A DNA stretch of 9,555 nucleotides, taken from Thermoplasmata archaeon (GTDB taxonomy: Archaea; Thermoplasmatota; Thermoplasmata; Thermoplasmatales; Thermoplasmataceae). The notes beneath the pieces were generated by a model. It made no database searches and was not told the origin of the DNA. It saw only the letters and a program-made list of their open reading frames with translations. The stretch is taken from assembly GCA_021835265.1 (NCBI GenBank), contig JAKBQK010000093.1, positions 1 through 9,555 on the forward strand. Reading direction: 5' to 3'. The translations under genes and the position numbers were made by a program. Positions 1 through 5,913 of this stretch are shown here, in pieces (positions within the stretch are counted from its first letter, which is position 1; each line of letters begins with the position of its first letter).

Positions 1-114
1 TTTAAGAGCTTATGGAACAAGAGAAGAATTTAGTCAAGAAAAACGGTCGAGAGCAGATGGTTAAGAAGTTAACATCAACCGATATTTTACAACCGTTTTC
101 GTCAACCGCAAACT
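1..114. other. Edge of a neighbouring element, with CAACCG repeats
   Basis: There is no complete gene here. On the plus strand one frame is open from the window edge to a stop at 62-64 and ends in LRAYGTREEFSQEKR plus five residues, which may be the tail of a truncated protein; I do not recognise it. CAACCG occurs three times at 76-81, 90-95 and 103-108, at 14- and 13-bp intervals. Read from 125 leftward on the minus strand, the sequence starts GGGTACTGTAAAGTTTGC, which resembles IS6-family terminal repeats, so this stretch is probably the end of a second insertion sequence facing left. The call is tentative. Confidence 0.35.
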
Positions 115-142
115 TTACAGTACCCAAAATTGGGTTCTGTTA
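115..142. repeat. Palindromic element junction, copy 1
   Basis: Left arm TTACAGTACCC (115-125), 6-bp core AAAATT, right arm GGGTTCTGTTA (132-142). The arms are complementary apart from two mismatches in the left arm. The right arm continues as GGTTCTGTTAC into the transposase, whose stop codon lies 2 bp beyond. The left arm continues outward into another IS6-like end. The 8-bp sequence CAAAATTG at 125-132 recurs at copy 2 in the same orientation. The palindrome could also form a hairpin at the 3' end of the transposase mRNA and help terminate it. Confidence 0.85.
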
Positions 143-144
143 CT

Positions 145-1287
145 TTAACGAGCCATGACCCCGTCTTTTCTAGGTGTTACATTTCGGGCCATAGCTGCGT
201 TTTCGATTATCGTCTTCCACTTATTTTCTCCTAGGATTTCAATTCCGGCCATGTCTGCTGGTGTCTTTCCGTTAAGGCCCATGTGTGGTTTTATGAAATT
301 GTGGTAGACCTCATATCCTTGTATCATAGGAGAATCGTTTGTCTTAAGACCCCTTGTGCATTTTTCCCTGTCTCGGAACTCTCCGTTAGCTCTTTCCATG
401 AGATTATTGTTATGCTCACCAGTCAGTTGGATTGTGTTTATATGGATTGAATCCTTCATGTTTGTGTAGTATTCCTTGTTGAATGCCTCATGATAGGAAT
501 GCAGACCATCCGTTATCATTATTGCCGGCCTTTTTCCTGCTCTCTCCTTTGCATTTCTGAATAGTGTTCTTGCGTCATGTCTTTCCTTAGTTTCTGATAC
601 TTCCTGAGCCAGATAAAACCTCGTCGCATCATCCATCAAGGCGAACACATATTTCCTGTTGCCGTTTATCTTGGCCCATACCTCATCAGCTCTCCATGTA
701 TCTCCAACCTGGGGTTGAATCTTTGAAAGGTATTCATCCATCAATTCGGTGTATCGCTTGATCCAGCGATAGATAGTGACGTGAGTAACTTTAATTCCCT
801 GTAGCCTCAAGAATTTCTGCGTATTCCTCAGACTTTCCTGAGTGAAATAAAGTTGCATCACGCTTGTTATTGCCTGTGGTGTTGCATGCATCTTCTCGAA
901 GCCCAAGTTTACGGTGAACCTGTAACCGCAAGCCTTGCATTGATACCTCTGCAAGTCTCCGTATTTATTGTGCCTTATTGCGTGCTTAACTACGTTGCTT
1001 GAACCGCATGTAGGGCAATTCCTCATTTCCACTGGTGAAATTACCTTCTTGACTATCTCCTCATGCAGATGATATGAAATCTGAACTGCGATTATGTGTT
1101 TGCATTTTAGCCCTCTTTTCCTGAAATCAGGGCAGCTGCATACCCAACCTGTGTCCATTTTTCTTACGCTATACCAAAAATATTTCTCGCTCTGAGATTG
1201 AACTTCATATTCGTTATCGCTTATTCTCTTTACTGACCCTTCTTGACTGGCTATTTCCTGACCTTTTATCTCTCTTAGGTTTTCCAT
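145..1287 (-). CDS. IS6/IS240-like transposase with SWIM finger and zinc ribbon
   Basis: The protein has about 380 residues (numbering below counts from an upstream TTG at 1299). It has a SWIM-type zinc finger (C54, C56, C66, H68; CSCPDF...CKHI), a four-cysteine zinc ribbon (C95, C98, C121, C124), a helix-turn-helix region around 155-185, and a DDE core with D205 (WRADEVW), D264 (ITDGL) and E302 (NNLMERANG). The tail NFIKPHMGLNGKTPADMAGI is typical of IS6/IS240-like transposases. IS6 members are usually about 230-260 residues, so the N-terminal fingers are extra and may bind the element ends. I place the start at ATG 1287 because GGTGGT (1292-1297 on the minus strand) sits 4 bp upstream as a ribosome site and a TATA-like box lies at 1324-1332. 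The stop is 2 bp from the terminal repeat. All catalytic residues are present and the frame is intact, so the enzyme is probably active. Confidence 0.9.
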   Translation of the reverse strand: MENLREIKGQEIASQEGSVKRISDNEYEVQSQSEKYFWYSVRKMDTGWVCSCPDFRKRGLKCKHIIAVQISYHLHEEIVKKVISPVEMRNCPTCGSSNVVKHAIRHNKYGDLQRYQCKACGYRFTVNLGFEKMHATPQAITSVMQLYFTQESLRNTQKFLRLQGIKVTHVTIYRWIKRYTELMDEYLSKIQPQVGDTWRADEVWAKINGNRKYVFALMDDATRFYLAQEVSETKERHDARTLFRNAKERAGKRPAIMITDGLHSYHEAFNKEYYTNMKDSIHINTIQLTGEHNNNLMERANGEFRDREKCTRGLKTNDSPMIQGYEVYHNFIKPHMGLNGKTPADMAGIEILGENKWKTIIENAAMARNVTPRKDGVMAR

Positions 1288-1396
1288 TTCAACCACCAAT
1301 CTATATACCTATAATACACCCTATAATATAAACTTTTTTACCTAAGTGTGTCAGTATATATAGGTAAATGTATATACTTGGAATTGATACTATATT
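1288..1396. promoter_or_regulatory. Divergent promoter region, transposase / AbrB-like gene
   Basis: This very AT-rich spacer separates divergent genes. On the minus strand, TTTATATTA (1324-1332) could be the transposase TATA box, followed by GGTGGT before ATG 1287. On the plus strand, TATATA at 1371-1376 lies about 24 bp before ATG 1397, fitting a near-leaderless transcript. A perfect 8-bp inverted repeat, TTTACCTA (1337-1344) and TAGGTAAA (1361-1368), 16 bp apart, lies between the two boxes and is a candidate operator for the AbrB-like protein. CCTATAATA occurs twice as a direct repeat just left of it. I see no second IS end here, although the transposase would be expected to have one upstream. 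Confidence 0.55.
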
Positions 1397-1591
1397 ATGC
1401 CTAGAATCAAGTCGGAAAAAGGAGAAGTTACTATCATTGCCAGTGCGACTCCAAAAAGCCAGTCATTGAGGACTACAATACCATTAGGGATTGTTAGACA
1501 GTTTGGGTTGAAGGAGAAACAGCGATTGAATTGGATGATTGAAGTCAGGGATAACAAAATGGTGATTCTAGTTGTCCCGGAGGTTGAGTAA
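1397..1591 (+). CDS. AbrB/SpoVT-like small DNA-binding protein
   Basis: A 64-residue protein with the swapped-hairpin AbrB pattern: SLRTTIPLGIVRQFGLKEKQ (23-42), then hydrophobic strands WMIEVRDNKMVILVV (46-60). Such proteins dimerise and act as transcription regulators or as antitoxins. The 'TIP..iv..lgl' signature is clear, although the usual glycine-aspartate turn is replaced by KQRLNW. The TATA box at 1371-1376 supports ATG 1397. The stop lies 4 bp before the start of the next gene and the 3' end contains that gene's ribosome site, so the two are almost certainly co-transcribed and translationally coupled. Since it shares a promoter region with the transposase, I infer a role in repressing transposition and itself. 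An antitoxin role is less likely because the partner is a zinc ribbon, not a recognisable toxin. Confidence 0.75.
   Translation: MPRIKSEKGEVTIIASATPKSQSLRTTIPLGIVRQFGLKEKQRLNWMIEVRDNKMVILVVPEVE
1579..1584 (+). promoter_or_regulatory. Ribosome binding site GGAGGT inside the AbrB-like gene
   Basis: GGAGGT ends 11 bp before ATG 1596 and lies in the last codons of the upstream gene. It selects ATG 1596 over the upstream TTG at 1572, which would place the site inside the coding region, and it indicates coupled translation in a transcript whose first gene has little or no leader. Confidence 0.6.
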
Positions 1592-1595
1592 TCTC

Positions 1596-1772
1596 ATGAT
1601 AAACTGTCCAAGATGTGGCACAGAAGTCAAAAATAACCCTTACAAACAATGGGAATATACTGGAAGAAAAGTATTTGCTTACAAGTGCCAAAAATGTCGT
1701 AAAGGTTTTAGGTATTACGTTCCTGTCAATGGTAAACCTTATACTATTCCCAAAAGTGAAGAAACCTATTAG
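1596..1772 (+). CDS. Small zinc-ribbon protein
   Basis: A 58-residue protein starting MINCPRCGTEVKNN, with CPRC near the N-terminus and CQKC about 28 residues later (FAYKCQKCRKGFRYYV). This is a classic four-cysteine zinc ribbon with an aromatic, basic second strand. The tail NGKPYTIPKSEETY is probably flexible. It resembles the ribbon inside the neighbouring transposase in general layout (CxxC, about 25 residues, CxxC, G-F/Y-R-F/Y) but is not a copy. A nucleic-acid- or protein-binding accessory role is likely; the exact function is unknown. It is coupled to the AbrB-like gene upstream. Its stop overlaps the stop of the convergent restriction gene by 4 bp (1769-1772). Confidence 0.65.
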   Translation: MINCPRCGTEVKNNPYKQWEYTGRKVFAYKCQKCRKGFRYYVPVNGKPYTIPKSEETY

Positions 1773-4318
1773 GTTGTAATATGACCGTATGCACCAAGAA
1801 GATTCACGGAAGACTTAATTGAGTTTATTTTACTGTATATTGCCTCAACATCCCTTTTAACTGCTTCGGTTTTCGCATTATCTCTAAAAATAGGAAGATA
1901 AACTTCCTTCCATCTATCTGCTATATTTGGGAGTGTGGTATCAATGAATATCTTGTTATTGAGTTGCTTTTGAGTGATTTCGTGAGAGAGGAGAAAAAGG
2001 AGATAGTTCGGATCAATGCCATATTCATTTTCCTTATTTATCACCCTGAACACAGTTATCTCTCTTGTAAGCAAGACCTCTCTATCAGAATCAGTTACAA
2101 ATGCCACACTTCCTATCCGATAACTTCCTCTTCTCACGTACAGTATATCTCTTTCTTTCAAGGTAATGCCTCTTTTTCCCTTTATTCTAGCATATACCTC
2201 TCTTGGTACGAGGGAAGTCGGGTTCTTGTAGACCATCCAGTTAGAAATATCTGCAACTCTCACATATGGAATTTCACCCAATCCTTTGAATTTTGCATCA
2301 GGTGACCCATGACCGTTGTAAGCTTTTATTATCCCTTCATCCATTAATCTTTTCATTTGAATAAGTCGATAGTCTCCCTTTTCCGCTTCCGCTTTTATCT
2401 CCTCAATTTTCTTGTTCCAATAATATCTGGGTACATATATATCATTCTTAATGTCTTCTACTTTAAGAGTAAAAACATATTTGTTCAGAGGATTGTCTGG
2501 ATGATCTAATTCTTCCCTGATTTTTATGGTATCGTCCCATTTCTCATCTGTAAATTTGGCCGTTAAGTTGTCATACCTGAACATATCTTCTCCTCTGTGA
2601 TTATGCCCAATCTGTTCTGCGACGGCGAGTGTGATTTTAGGTTGTTGTGCGATACCCTTCTCCATAACTAGTAAGATTGTTTTAGCATTGTTATGGGGCC
2701 TGAAAGTATTGTGAGGGAGGTCTACTACAGTTTTGATATTTCCTCTACTTTTTATGTAATTTAATACATATCTAGCTTCAGGAGCATGAAAATAAGTTTC
2801 TGGTAAAACAATTGCTAATGTACCGCCATCGGTGAGCATCTGCAAACAGCGTTCTACAAACAGAACCTGAGGCTCGGTTCCTTTTGGTCTTACCTTACTT
2901 GTCTTTGACCAACCTTTTTGGGAATCGAATTTCCATATATGACCAAGGTCAAAATATTTTGATTCCTCTTCTAAAACCTTAATCTTAGACCCGAAAGGGG
3001 GATTAGTAATTATGATGTCGAATTTCTTAAAAGTGTTATCTCCTTGGACAAAAAGTTCTTTGGATTTAGGTTCATATTCTTCTGGTCGGTGTAGAGTATT
3101 CTGAGTTACTATCCCACCCCTACCGTCTCCAACTATTGCCATGTAAGCCTTTGAAATCTTTACTAAATCAGGCTCTTTATCTATTCCAAAAAAATTTTTT
3201 TCTGCTATCTCTTGCTTCAGCTTTGGTAAGTTAGGGCTACCTTTGAACTTTTTTTCGTTGTCCATTTGGTTCCAAACATTCTCTAACGCATATATCAAGA
3301 ATCCACCGCTTCCACAAGCAGGGTCTAAAATCTTCTGATTTGGCTTAGGGTTAACTATTTTTATCGCGGTTTTTACTACCTCTCTGGGAGTGAAGAATTC
3401 TCCTTTTTCTCCAACAAATTTTGATTCTGCAAAAACTTCGAATGCATCACCGACAACGTCTTTGTCAGTCTTATGAAGGCTATAACGTTCAAGCTCTCCT
3501 ACCACTATCGCAATTGACCTGTCTTCCAGTTTAATTTCTTCTGTTTTATCAAATACCCCGTCTTCAGAGAGGTCTCTTTTCACATCTTCGAAAAGTTCCT
3601 TTATATTTTTTGCAACCTCCCCTTGGTCCTCAGTGAAACCTATCTTGAATTTCGGAGGTTTGTCTTGATAATATCTTTCATCCCAAATCTTACAAAATAT
3701 TAATTTAATCATCTCATTTCCAAGCTTCTCTCTTCTACTTATGTTTGTATTTGCATAAAGAGTACTTAGAATGATCTTGAAGATGGGCTTCAAGTTACTA
3801 GCGGGTATCAGTGTATCTTTCTTGATTCTCCCAATATTCTCCCAAGTTTCATTTTTCGCTGGAATCTGAAATACGAAATCTGGTTTTATTTCTCCTGACT
3901 CTGGATTCTTATAGAGATATGACTTATCTTTTCCGTTTGTCCAAACGCCCCACAGAGCAGAACTCGCTGACATGTAGCTCTGAAGTTGTCTAATTCCCTC
4001 TTTCTTTTGGGGACGCTTCGTTTCCACTATACCTAAGATGTCCTGATTTTGATCTCTCTTTGTTAAGTCAGTTGATTTGTATATTACTATGTCCGCTCTG
4101 TCCTTTTCATTTTTCGGGGTTGTTTTTGAGCCCCGTTGAATAAAAACCTCAATATCTAGTTGTCCCGGATCATAATCGTAATCATCGTTCAGTATTTTCT
4201 CATATTCTTGTCTCACTGTCTCTTCAGGCTTTCTAATATCAACAGGCTTACCAGTTGCATAATCGAAAATATAACCTTCTTTGGGAACAACGCGCTCACC
4301 TTGAAGATTTCTTTGCAT
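1769..4318 (-). CDS. Single-chain restriction-methylation-specificity enzyme (HsdR-N nuclease + N6-adenine methylase + target recognition)
   Basis: About 849 residues from ATG 4318. Domains: a type I HsdR N-terminal-like PD-(D/E)XK nuclease, D76 in DRADIVIY and E99-x-K101 in IVETKRP; a helical stretch; an N6-adenine methylase with FFTPREVV (308-315), SAM motif LDPACGSGGF (331-340) and catalytic NPPF (439-442); and one HsdS-like target-recognition domain (from about 627 to the end) with VRVADISNW and TLPNIADRWKEVYLPI. No helicase motor is visible, so it should cut near its site in the manner of type IIG/IIC enzymes rather than translocate like type I. The frame also opens at 4387, but the extra 23 codons are very AT-rich and contain a TATA-like CTATATTA (4336-4343) about 22 bp before ATG 4318, so I prefer the shorter form. 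All key residues are present. Its role is to methylate self DNA and cut unmodified DNA. Confidence 0.85.
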   Translation of the reverse strand: MQRNLQGERVVPKEGYIFDYATGKPVDIRKPEETVRQEYEKILNDDYDYDPGQLDIEVFIQRGSKTTPKNEKDRADIVIYKSTDLTKRDQNQDILGIVETKRPQKKEGIRQLQSYMSASSALWGVWTNGKDKSYLYKNPESGEIKPDFVFQIPAKNETWENIGRIKKDTLIPASNLKPIFKIILSTLYANTNISRREKLGNEMIKLIFCKIWDERYYQDKPPKFKIGFTEDQGEVAKNIKELFEDVKRDLSEDGVFDKTEEIKLEDRSIAIVVGELERYSLHKTDKDVVGDAFEVFAESKFVGEKGEFFTPREVVKTAIKIVNPKPNQKILDPACGSGGFLIYALENVWNQMDNEKKFKGSPNLPKLKQEIAEKNFFGIDKEPDLVKISKAYMAIVGDGRGGIVTQNTLHRPEEYEPKSKELFVQGDNTFKKFDIIITNPPFGSKIKVLEEESKYFDLGHIWKFDSQKGWSKTSKVRPKGTEPQVLFVERCLQMLTDGGTLAIVLPETYFHAPEARYVLNYIKSRGNIKTVVDLPHNTFRPHNNAKTILLVMEKGIAQQPKITLAVAEQIGHNHRGEDMFRYDNLTAKFTDEKWDDTIKIREELDHPDNPLNKYVFTLKVEDIKNDIYVPRYYWNKKIEEIKAEAEKGDYRLIQMKRLMDEGIIKAYNGHGSPDAKFKGLGEIPYVRVADISNWMVYKNPTSLVPREVYARIKGKRGITLKERDILYVRRGSYRIGSVAFVTDSDREVLLTREITVFRVINKENEYGIDPNYLLFLLSHEITQKQLNNKIFIDTTLPNIADRWKEVYLPIFRDNAKTEAVKRDVEAIYSKINSIKSSVNLLGAYGHITT

Positions 4319-4551
4319 ATAAACAGAATACTTACTAATATAGAAATTTTCCGATTTAAATAAAATCATCCTTAAATAAAAAATCATATTCAGGCATAGG
4401 AGCAGTGTGATGAGTTTAGCCTTAACTGAATATGATGAGTGACAGGCGATCTGATCTGCTCCTTTCGCTATTTTAGTCTTCAGAAACGGTCCTCAGATTC
4501 ATTTCTGTCCCAATTCCCTCCTATAATTTGGGTCAGGTTAATTTTAGATGG
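4319..4551 (-). promoter_or_regulatory. Upstream region of the restriction gene with interleaved inverted repeats
   Basis: No gene is visible. CTATATTA (4336-4343, minus strand) is the likely TATA box of the restriction gene. Further out, an 11-bp perfect inverted repeat, ATCATATTCAG (4383-4393) with CTGAATATGAT (4426-4436), interleaves with an 8-bp one, AGGAGCAG (4398-4405) with CTGCTCCT (4456-4463). The order a-b-a'-b' would form a pseudoknot if transcribed, for example by read-through from the NYN gene. As DNA, they may be operators. TGATGAGT also occurs twice, at 4408-4415 and 4433-4440. No strong T-run terminator follows the NYN gene. Confidence 0.4.
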
Positions 4552-5145
4552 TCAAGGAGTAGGCACTATGGGCTTATCAAAGTGAAGAAAACGTAATTCT
4601 TGGGGAGTAAGTGGATGTTTCTCTGGACAAACTTTTATAAGACCGCTGGCTGTTCCAACACTCTTGTCGTTGACGTAAGCCAGTTTCACTATTACACCGC
4701 TTCTTTCTATATCTTCTACTGCCGGTATTATATCAGCGTCTCCACTAATTAGAACAATTTTATCCACACTCTTAGACCAACCCAATGAAACTAATCTAAC
4801 AGATAATTTGACATCTACTAATTTTTGTACTGGCACTATATTCTCTTTCTTGCAGTATGGACAAATGGTCTTTTTTGGTTTAACATAGCCTTCCTCAATA
4901 ACTATTCTTTCTTTATATCTCATAGCTGTAAGGTATCTCATTTTGTTTTCTCTCTTTAGCTTCTGGGGTTCACTTGGGTTATCCGGCAGCCAAGGAAGTG
5001 CATCGAATACGTACGTCTTGTAATGCTCTTCTTCTTTGTCTAACAAAATTGACGGCAACTTAGAGAGATCAGAAGGATAGGCATTGTATAACTTTGATGC
5101 ATTTTCTAAGAACATATTATCAACCAAAATAGCGACTCTCTTCAT
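4552..5145 (-). CDS. NYN-domain (LabA/DUF88-like) putative RNase
   Basis: 197 residues from ATG 5145. The N-terminus MKRVAILVDN carries the first acidic residue (D9) of a NYN/PIN-like fold, followed by VDVKL (D111) and ISGDADIIPAVED (D136, D138), the usual metal-binding set. A CPYC pair (95-98) precedes QKLVDV, as in NYN proteins that have a small zinc knuckle, but no second CxxC follows nearby. R117 stands where many relatives have the second aspartate of 'VDxxLaxD', so metal binding may be altered. The frame opens 11 codons earlier (ATG 5178), but a TATA-like TTAATATATA (5162-5171) falls inside that extension, so ATG 5145 is preferred. The family includes tRNA- and RNA-cleaving enzymes and is common in defence regions; this protein's target is unknown. 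It lies between a zinc-finger gene and the restriction gene on the same strand. Confidence 0.75.
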   Translation of the reverse strand: MKRVAILVDNMFLENASKLYNAYPSDLSKLPSILLDKEEEHYKTYVFDALPWLPDNPSEPQKLKRENKMRYLTAMRYKERIVIEEGYVKPKKTICPYCKKENIVPVQKLVDVKLSVRLVSLGWSKSVDKIVLISGDADIIPAVEDIERSGVIVKLAYVNDKSVGTASGLIKVCPEKHPLTPQELRFLHFDKPIVPTP

Positions 5146-5161
5146 GTTTCTAGAACTACTG

Positions 5162-5171
5162 TATATATTAA
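5162..5171 (-). promoter_or_regulatory. TATA-like box of the NYN gene
   Basis: TTAATATATA on the minus strand, centred about 22 bp before ATG 5145. The spacing is slightly short for an archaeal TATA box on a fully leaderless gene, but it matches the boxes seen before the restriction and AbrB-like genes in this window. Confidence 0.45.
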
Positions 5172-5173
5172 TA

Positions 5174-5210
5174 CCCATCGACCCTTAATAAATTCCCTAT
5201 GGTCGATGGG
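5174..5210. promoter_or_regulatory. 10-bp perfect inverted repeat upstream of the NYN promoter
   Basis: CCCATCGACC (5174-5183) and GGTCGATGGG (5201-5210) are exactly complementary, 17 bp apart, and begin 2 bp upstream of the TATA-like box of the NYN gene. Half-sites about 27 bp centre to centre fit binding of a dimer or pair of dimers as activator or repressor. The GC-rich arms stand out from the AT-rich surroundings. If transcribed from the upstream zinc-finger gene, it could also form a hairpin, but no T-run follows. Confidence 0.5.
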
Positions 5211-5338
5211 TGACATACATTGTTTTTAATATAAACATTCATCAAATACAAGGATAAATAATTTTACAACATATCGCTGTATAACATGGAATCTTAAGTA
5301 ATATCTAACTACAGTCTTAAATGCTTCTGTAGAACTTC

Positions 5339-5581
5339 TCAAACCAAGCTTTTCTGGTTTCTTGGTATAGGCTTTCTTCCCCTCTTGAAATATACTAGCT
5401 CCTGTCCACACTCATTGAAACACACTTCACAGAACTCGTTTCGAGACACTCCTATGGCCACATACGGGTCTTTCTGATAGGCAACCTTCTCACCGGTCTT
5501 TATGACGTTACCACACCTATAACACTTGTGTTCTGCTCTGGCCCTGTGCAGTTTTATTAGACTCTCATCGTAGTTGGTCAT
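5339..5581 (-). CDS. Small zinc-finger protein of unknown function
   Basis: 80 residues from ATG 5581 (GTG at 5599 is an alternative). A zinc site is formed by CYRC (C20, C23) and CEVC (C51, C54), with an extra C58. The pattern HKCYRCGNVIKTGEKVAY, about 15 residues, FCEVC resembles small treble-clef fingers found in PARP-type and HNH-associated proteins. The N-terminus is charged and helical and the C-terminus is basic (YFKRGRKPIPRNQK), which suggests nucleic-acid binding. CTTAAAG (5605-5611, minus strand) lies about 27 bp before ATG 5581 as a possible TATA box. It is upstream of the NYN gene on the same strand with a gap of 193 bp that holds a separate promoter. It could be a regulator that binds the inverted repeat there, but this is only an inference from position. 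Confidence 0.6.
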   Translation of the reverse strand: MTNYDESLIKLHRARAEHKCYRCGNVIKTGEKVAYQKDPYVAIGVSRNEFCEVCFNECGQELVYFKRGRKPIPRNQKSLV

Positions 5582-5599
5582 AAGAAAGGCCCATTGCAC

Positions 5600-5833
5600 A
5601 ACGTCTTTAAGTAGGTATAAGTTTTCTAAGCATGAGTATAGAATCCTGTCTTAGAAAGAGTGAGAATAAAAAGAACCCAAGAGCAAGCTTTTGTTGTTGT
5701 AGGGCTGGCGAATTGTGGAGGGAACAAAAGGTTCGGTCGCAACATGAAGCCTTCGTACTAGCCAACAGGGAGTGGCGAAAGAAAAATCCTTAGAAGATAA
5801 GGGAGTAAGCTCTTTTCCGTTCTATTTATTATT
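5600..5833. other. Stretch without a convincing gene
   Basis: No complete gene is visible. One plus-strand frame is open for some 50 codons to a stop at 5791-5793 and ends EAFVLANREWRKKNP. This has some resemblance to TnpB C-terminal tails of IS200/IS605 elements, but no zinc motif or RuvC residue is present, so I do not claim it. The stretch lies between the zinc-finger gene promoter and the transposase-end remnant. Confidence 0.3.
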
Positions 5834-5895
5834 CTATGGCCCGAAATGTAACACCCTTACGAATTTCGATCATGACCCGCTATTGTAACAGAACC
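5834..5895 (+). pseudogene. Remnant of a second transposase 3' end
   Basis: In the plus strand this encodes MARNVTP, identical to residues 370-376 of the intact transposase, then diverges (LRISIMTRY instead of RKDGVMAR) while keeping the same length to the element tip. 22 bp at 5834-5855 are identical to 173-194 in inverted orientation; the rest aligns without gaps and the last 12 bp are again identical. Nothing left of 5834 matches, so only the extreme end survives. The divergence shows it came from a related but separate copy, or has been decaying for some time. It supplies the right-hand end of module A. Confidence 0.75.
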
Positions 5896-5913
5896 CAAAA
5901 TTGGGTTCTGTTA
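5886..5913. repeat. Palindromic element junction, copy 2
   Basis: Arms TAACAGAACCC (5886-5896) and GGGTTCTGTTA (5903-5913), perfectly complementary, around the core AAAATT. CAAAATTG at 5896-5903 repeats the sequence at 125-132 in direct orientation. The left arm belongs to the transposase-end remnant. The right arm continues as ACTCTACG into module B. Confidence 0.9.

Larger units (their letters stand above)
133..5895. mobile_element. Module A: IS6-type compound element carrying restriction and NYN genes
   Basis: The ends are perfect 11-bp inverted repeats, GGTTCTGTTAC at 133-143 and GTAACAGAACC at 5885-5895. Similarity continues inward for about 60 bp: 173-194 and 5834-5855 are identical over 22 bp in inverted orientation, and the sequence between these and the tips aligns without gaps. 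An 8-bp direct repeat, CAAAATTG, flanks the element at 125-132 and 5896-5903. IS6-family elements are known for GGTTCTG-type ends and 8-bp target duplications. Both ends correspond to the end next to the transposase C-terminus, so the segment looks like a full transposase gene on the left and a solo related end on the right, with the cargo between. I infer that it moved as one unit. Confidence 0.6.

Noticed and set aside
12..158. Plus-strand 48-codon frame starting ATG 12
   Set aside because: It runs through the palindromic junction and into the antisense of the transposase end, so it is almost certainly a chance frame.
1964..2305. Plus-strand open frame of 113 codons
   Set aside because: It is antisense to the target-recognition domain of the restriction enzyme, whose reading is well supported by motifs.
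5226..5411. Minus-strand open frame of 61 codons downstream of the zinc-finger gene
   Set aside because: It overlaps the zinc-finger gene in another frame, has no recognisable motif and no start signal.
5690..5793. Possible TnpB C-terminal tail (EAFVLANREWRKKNP)
   Set aside because: The resemblance is only impressionistic; no zinc motif, RuvC residue or IS200/IS605 end is visible.
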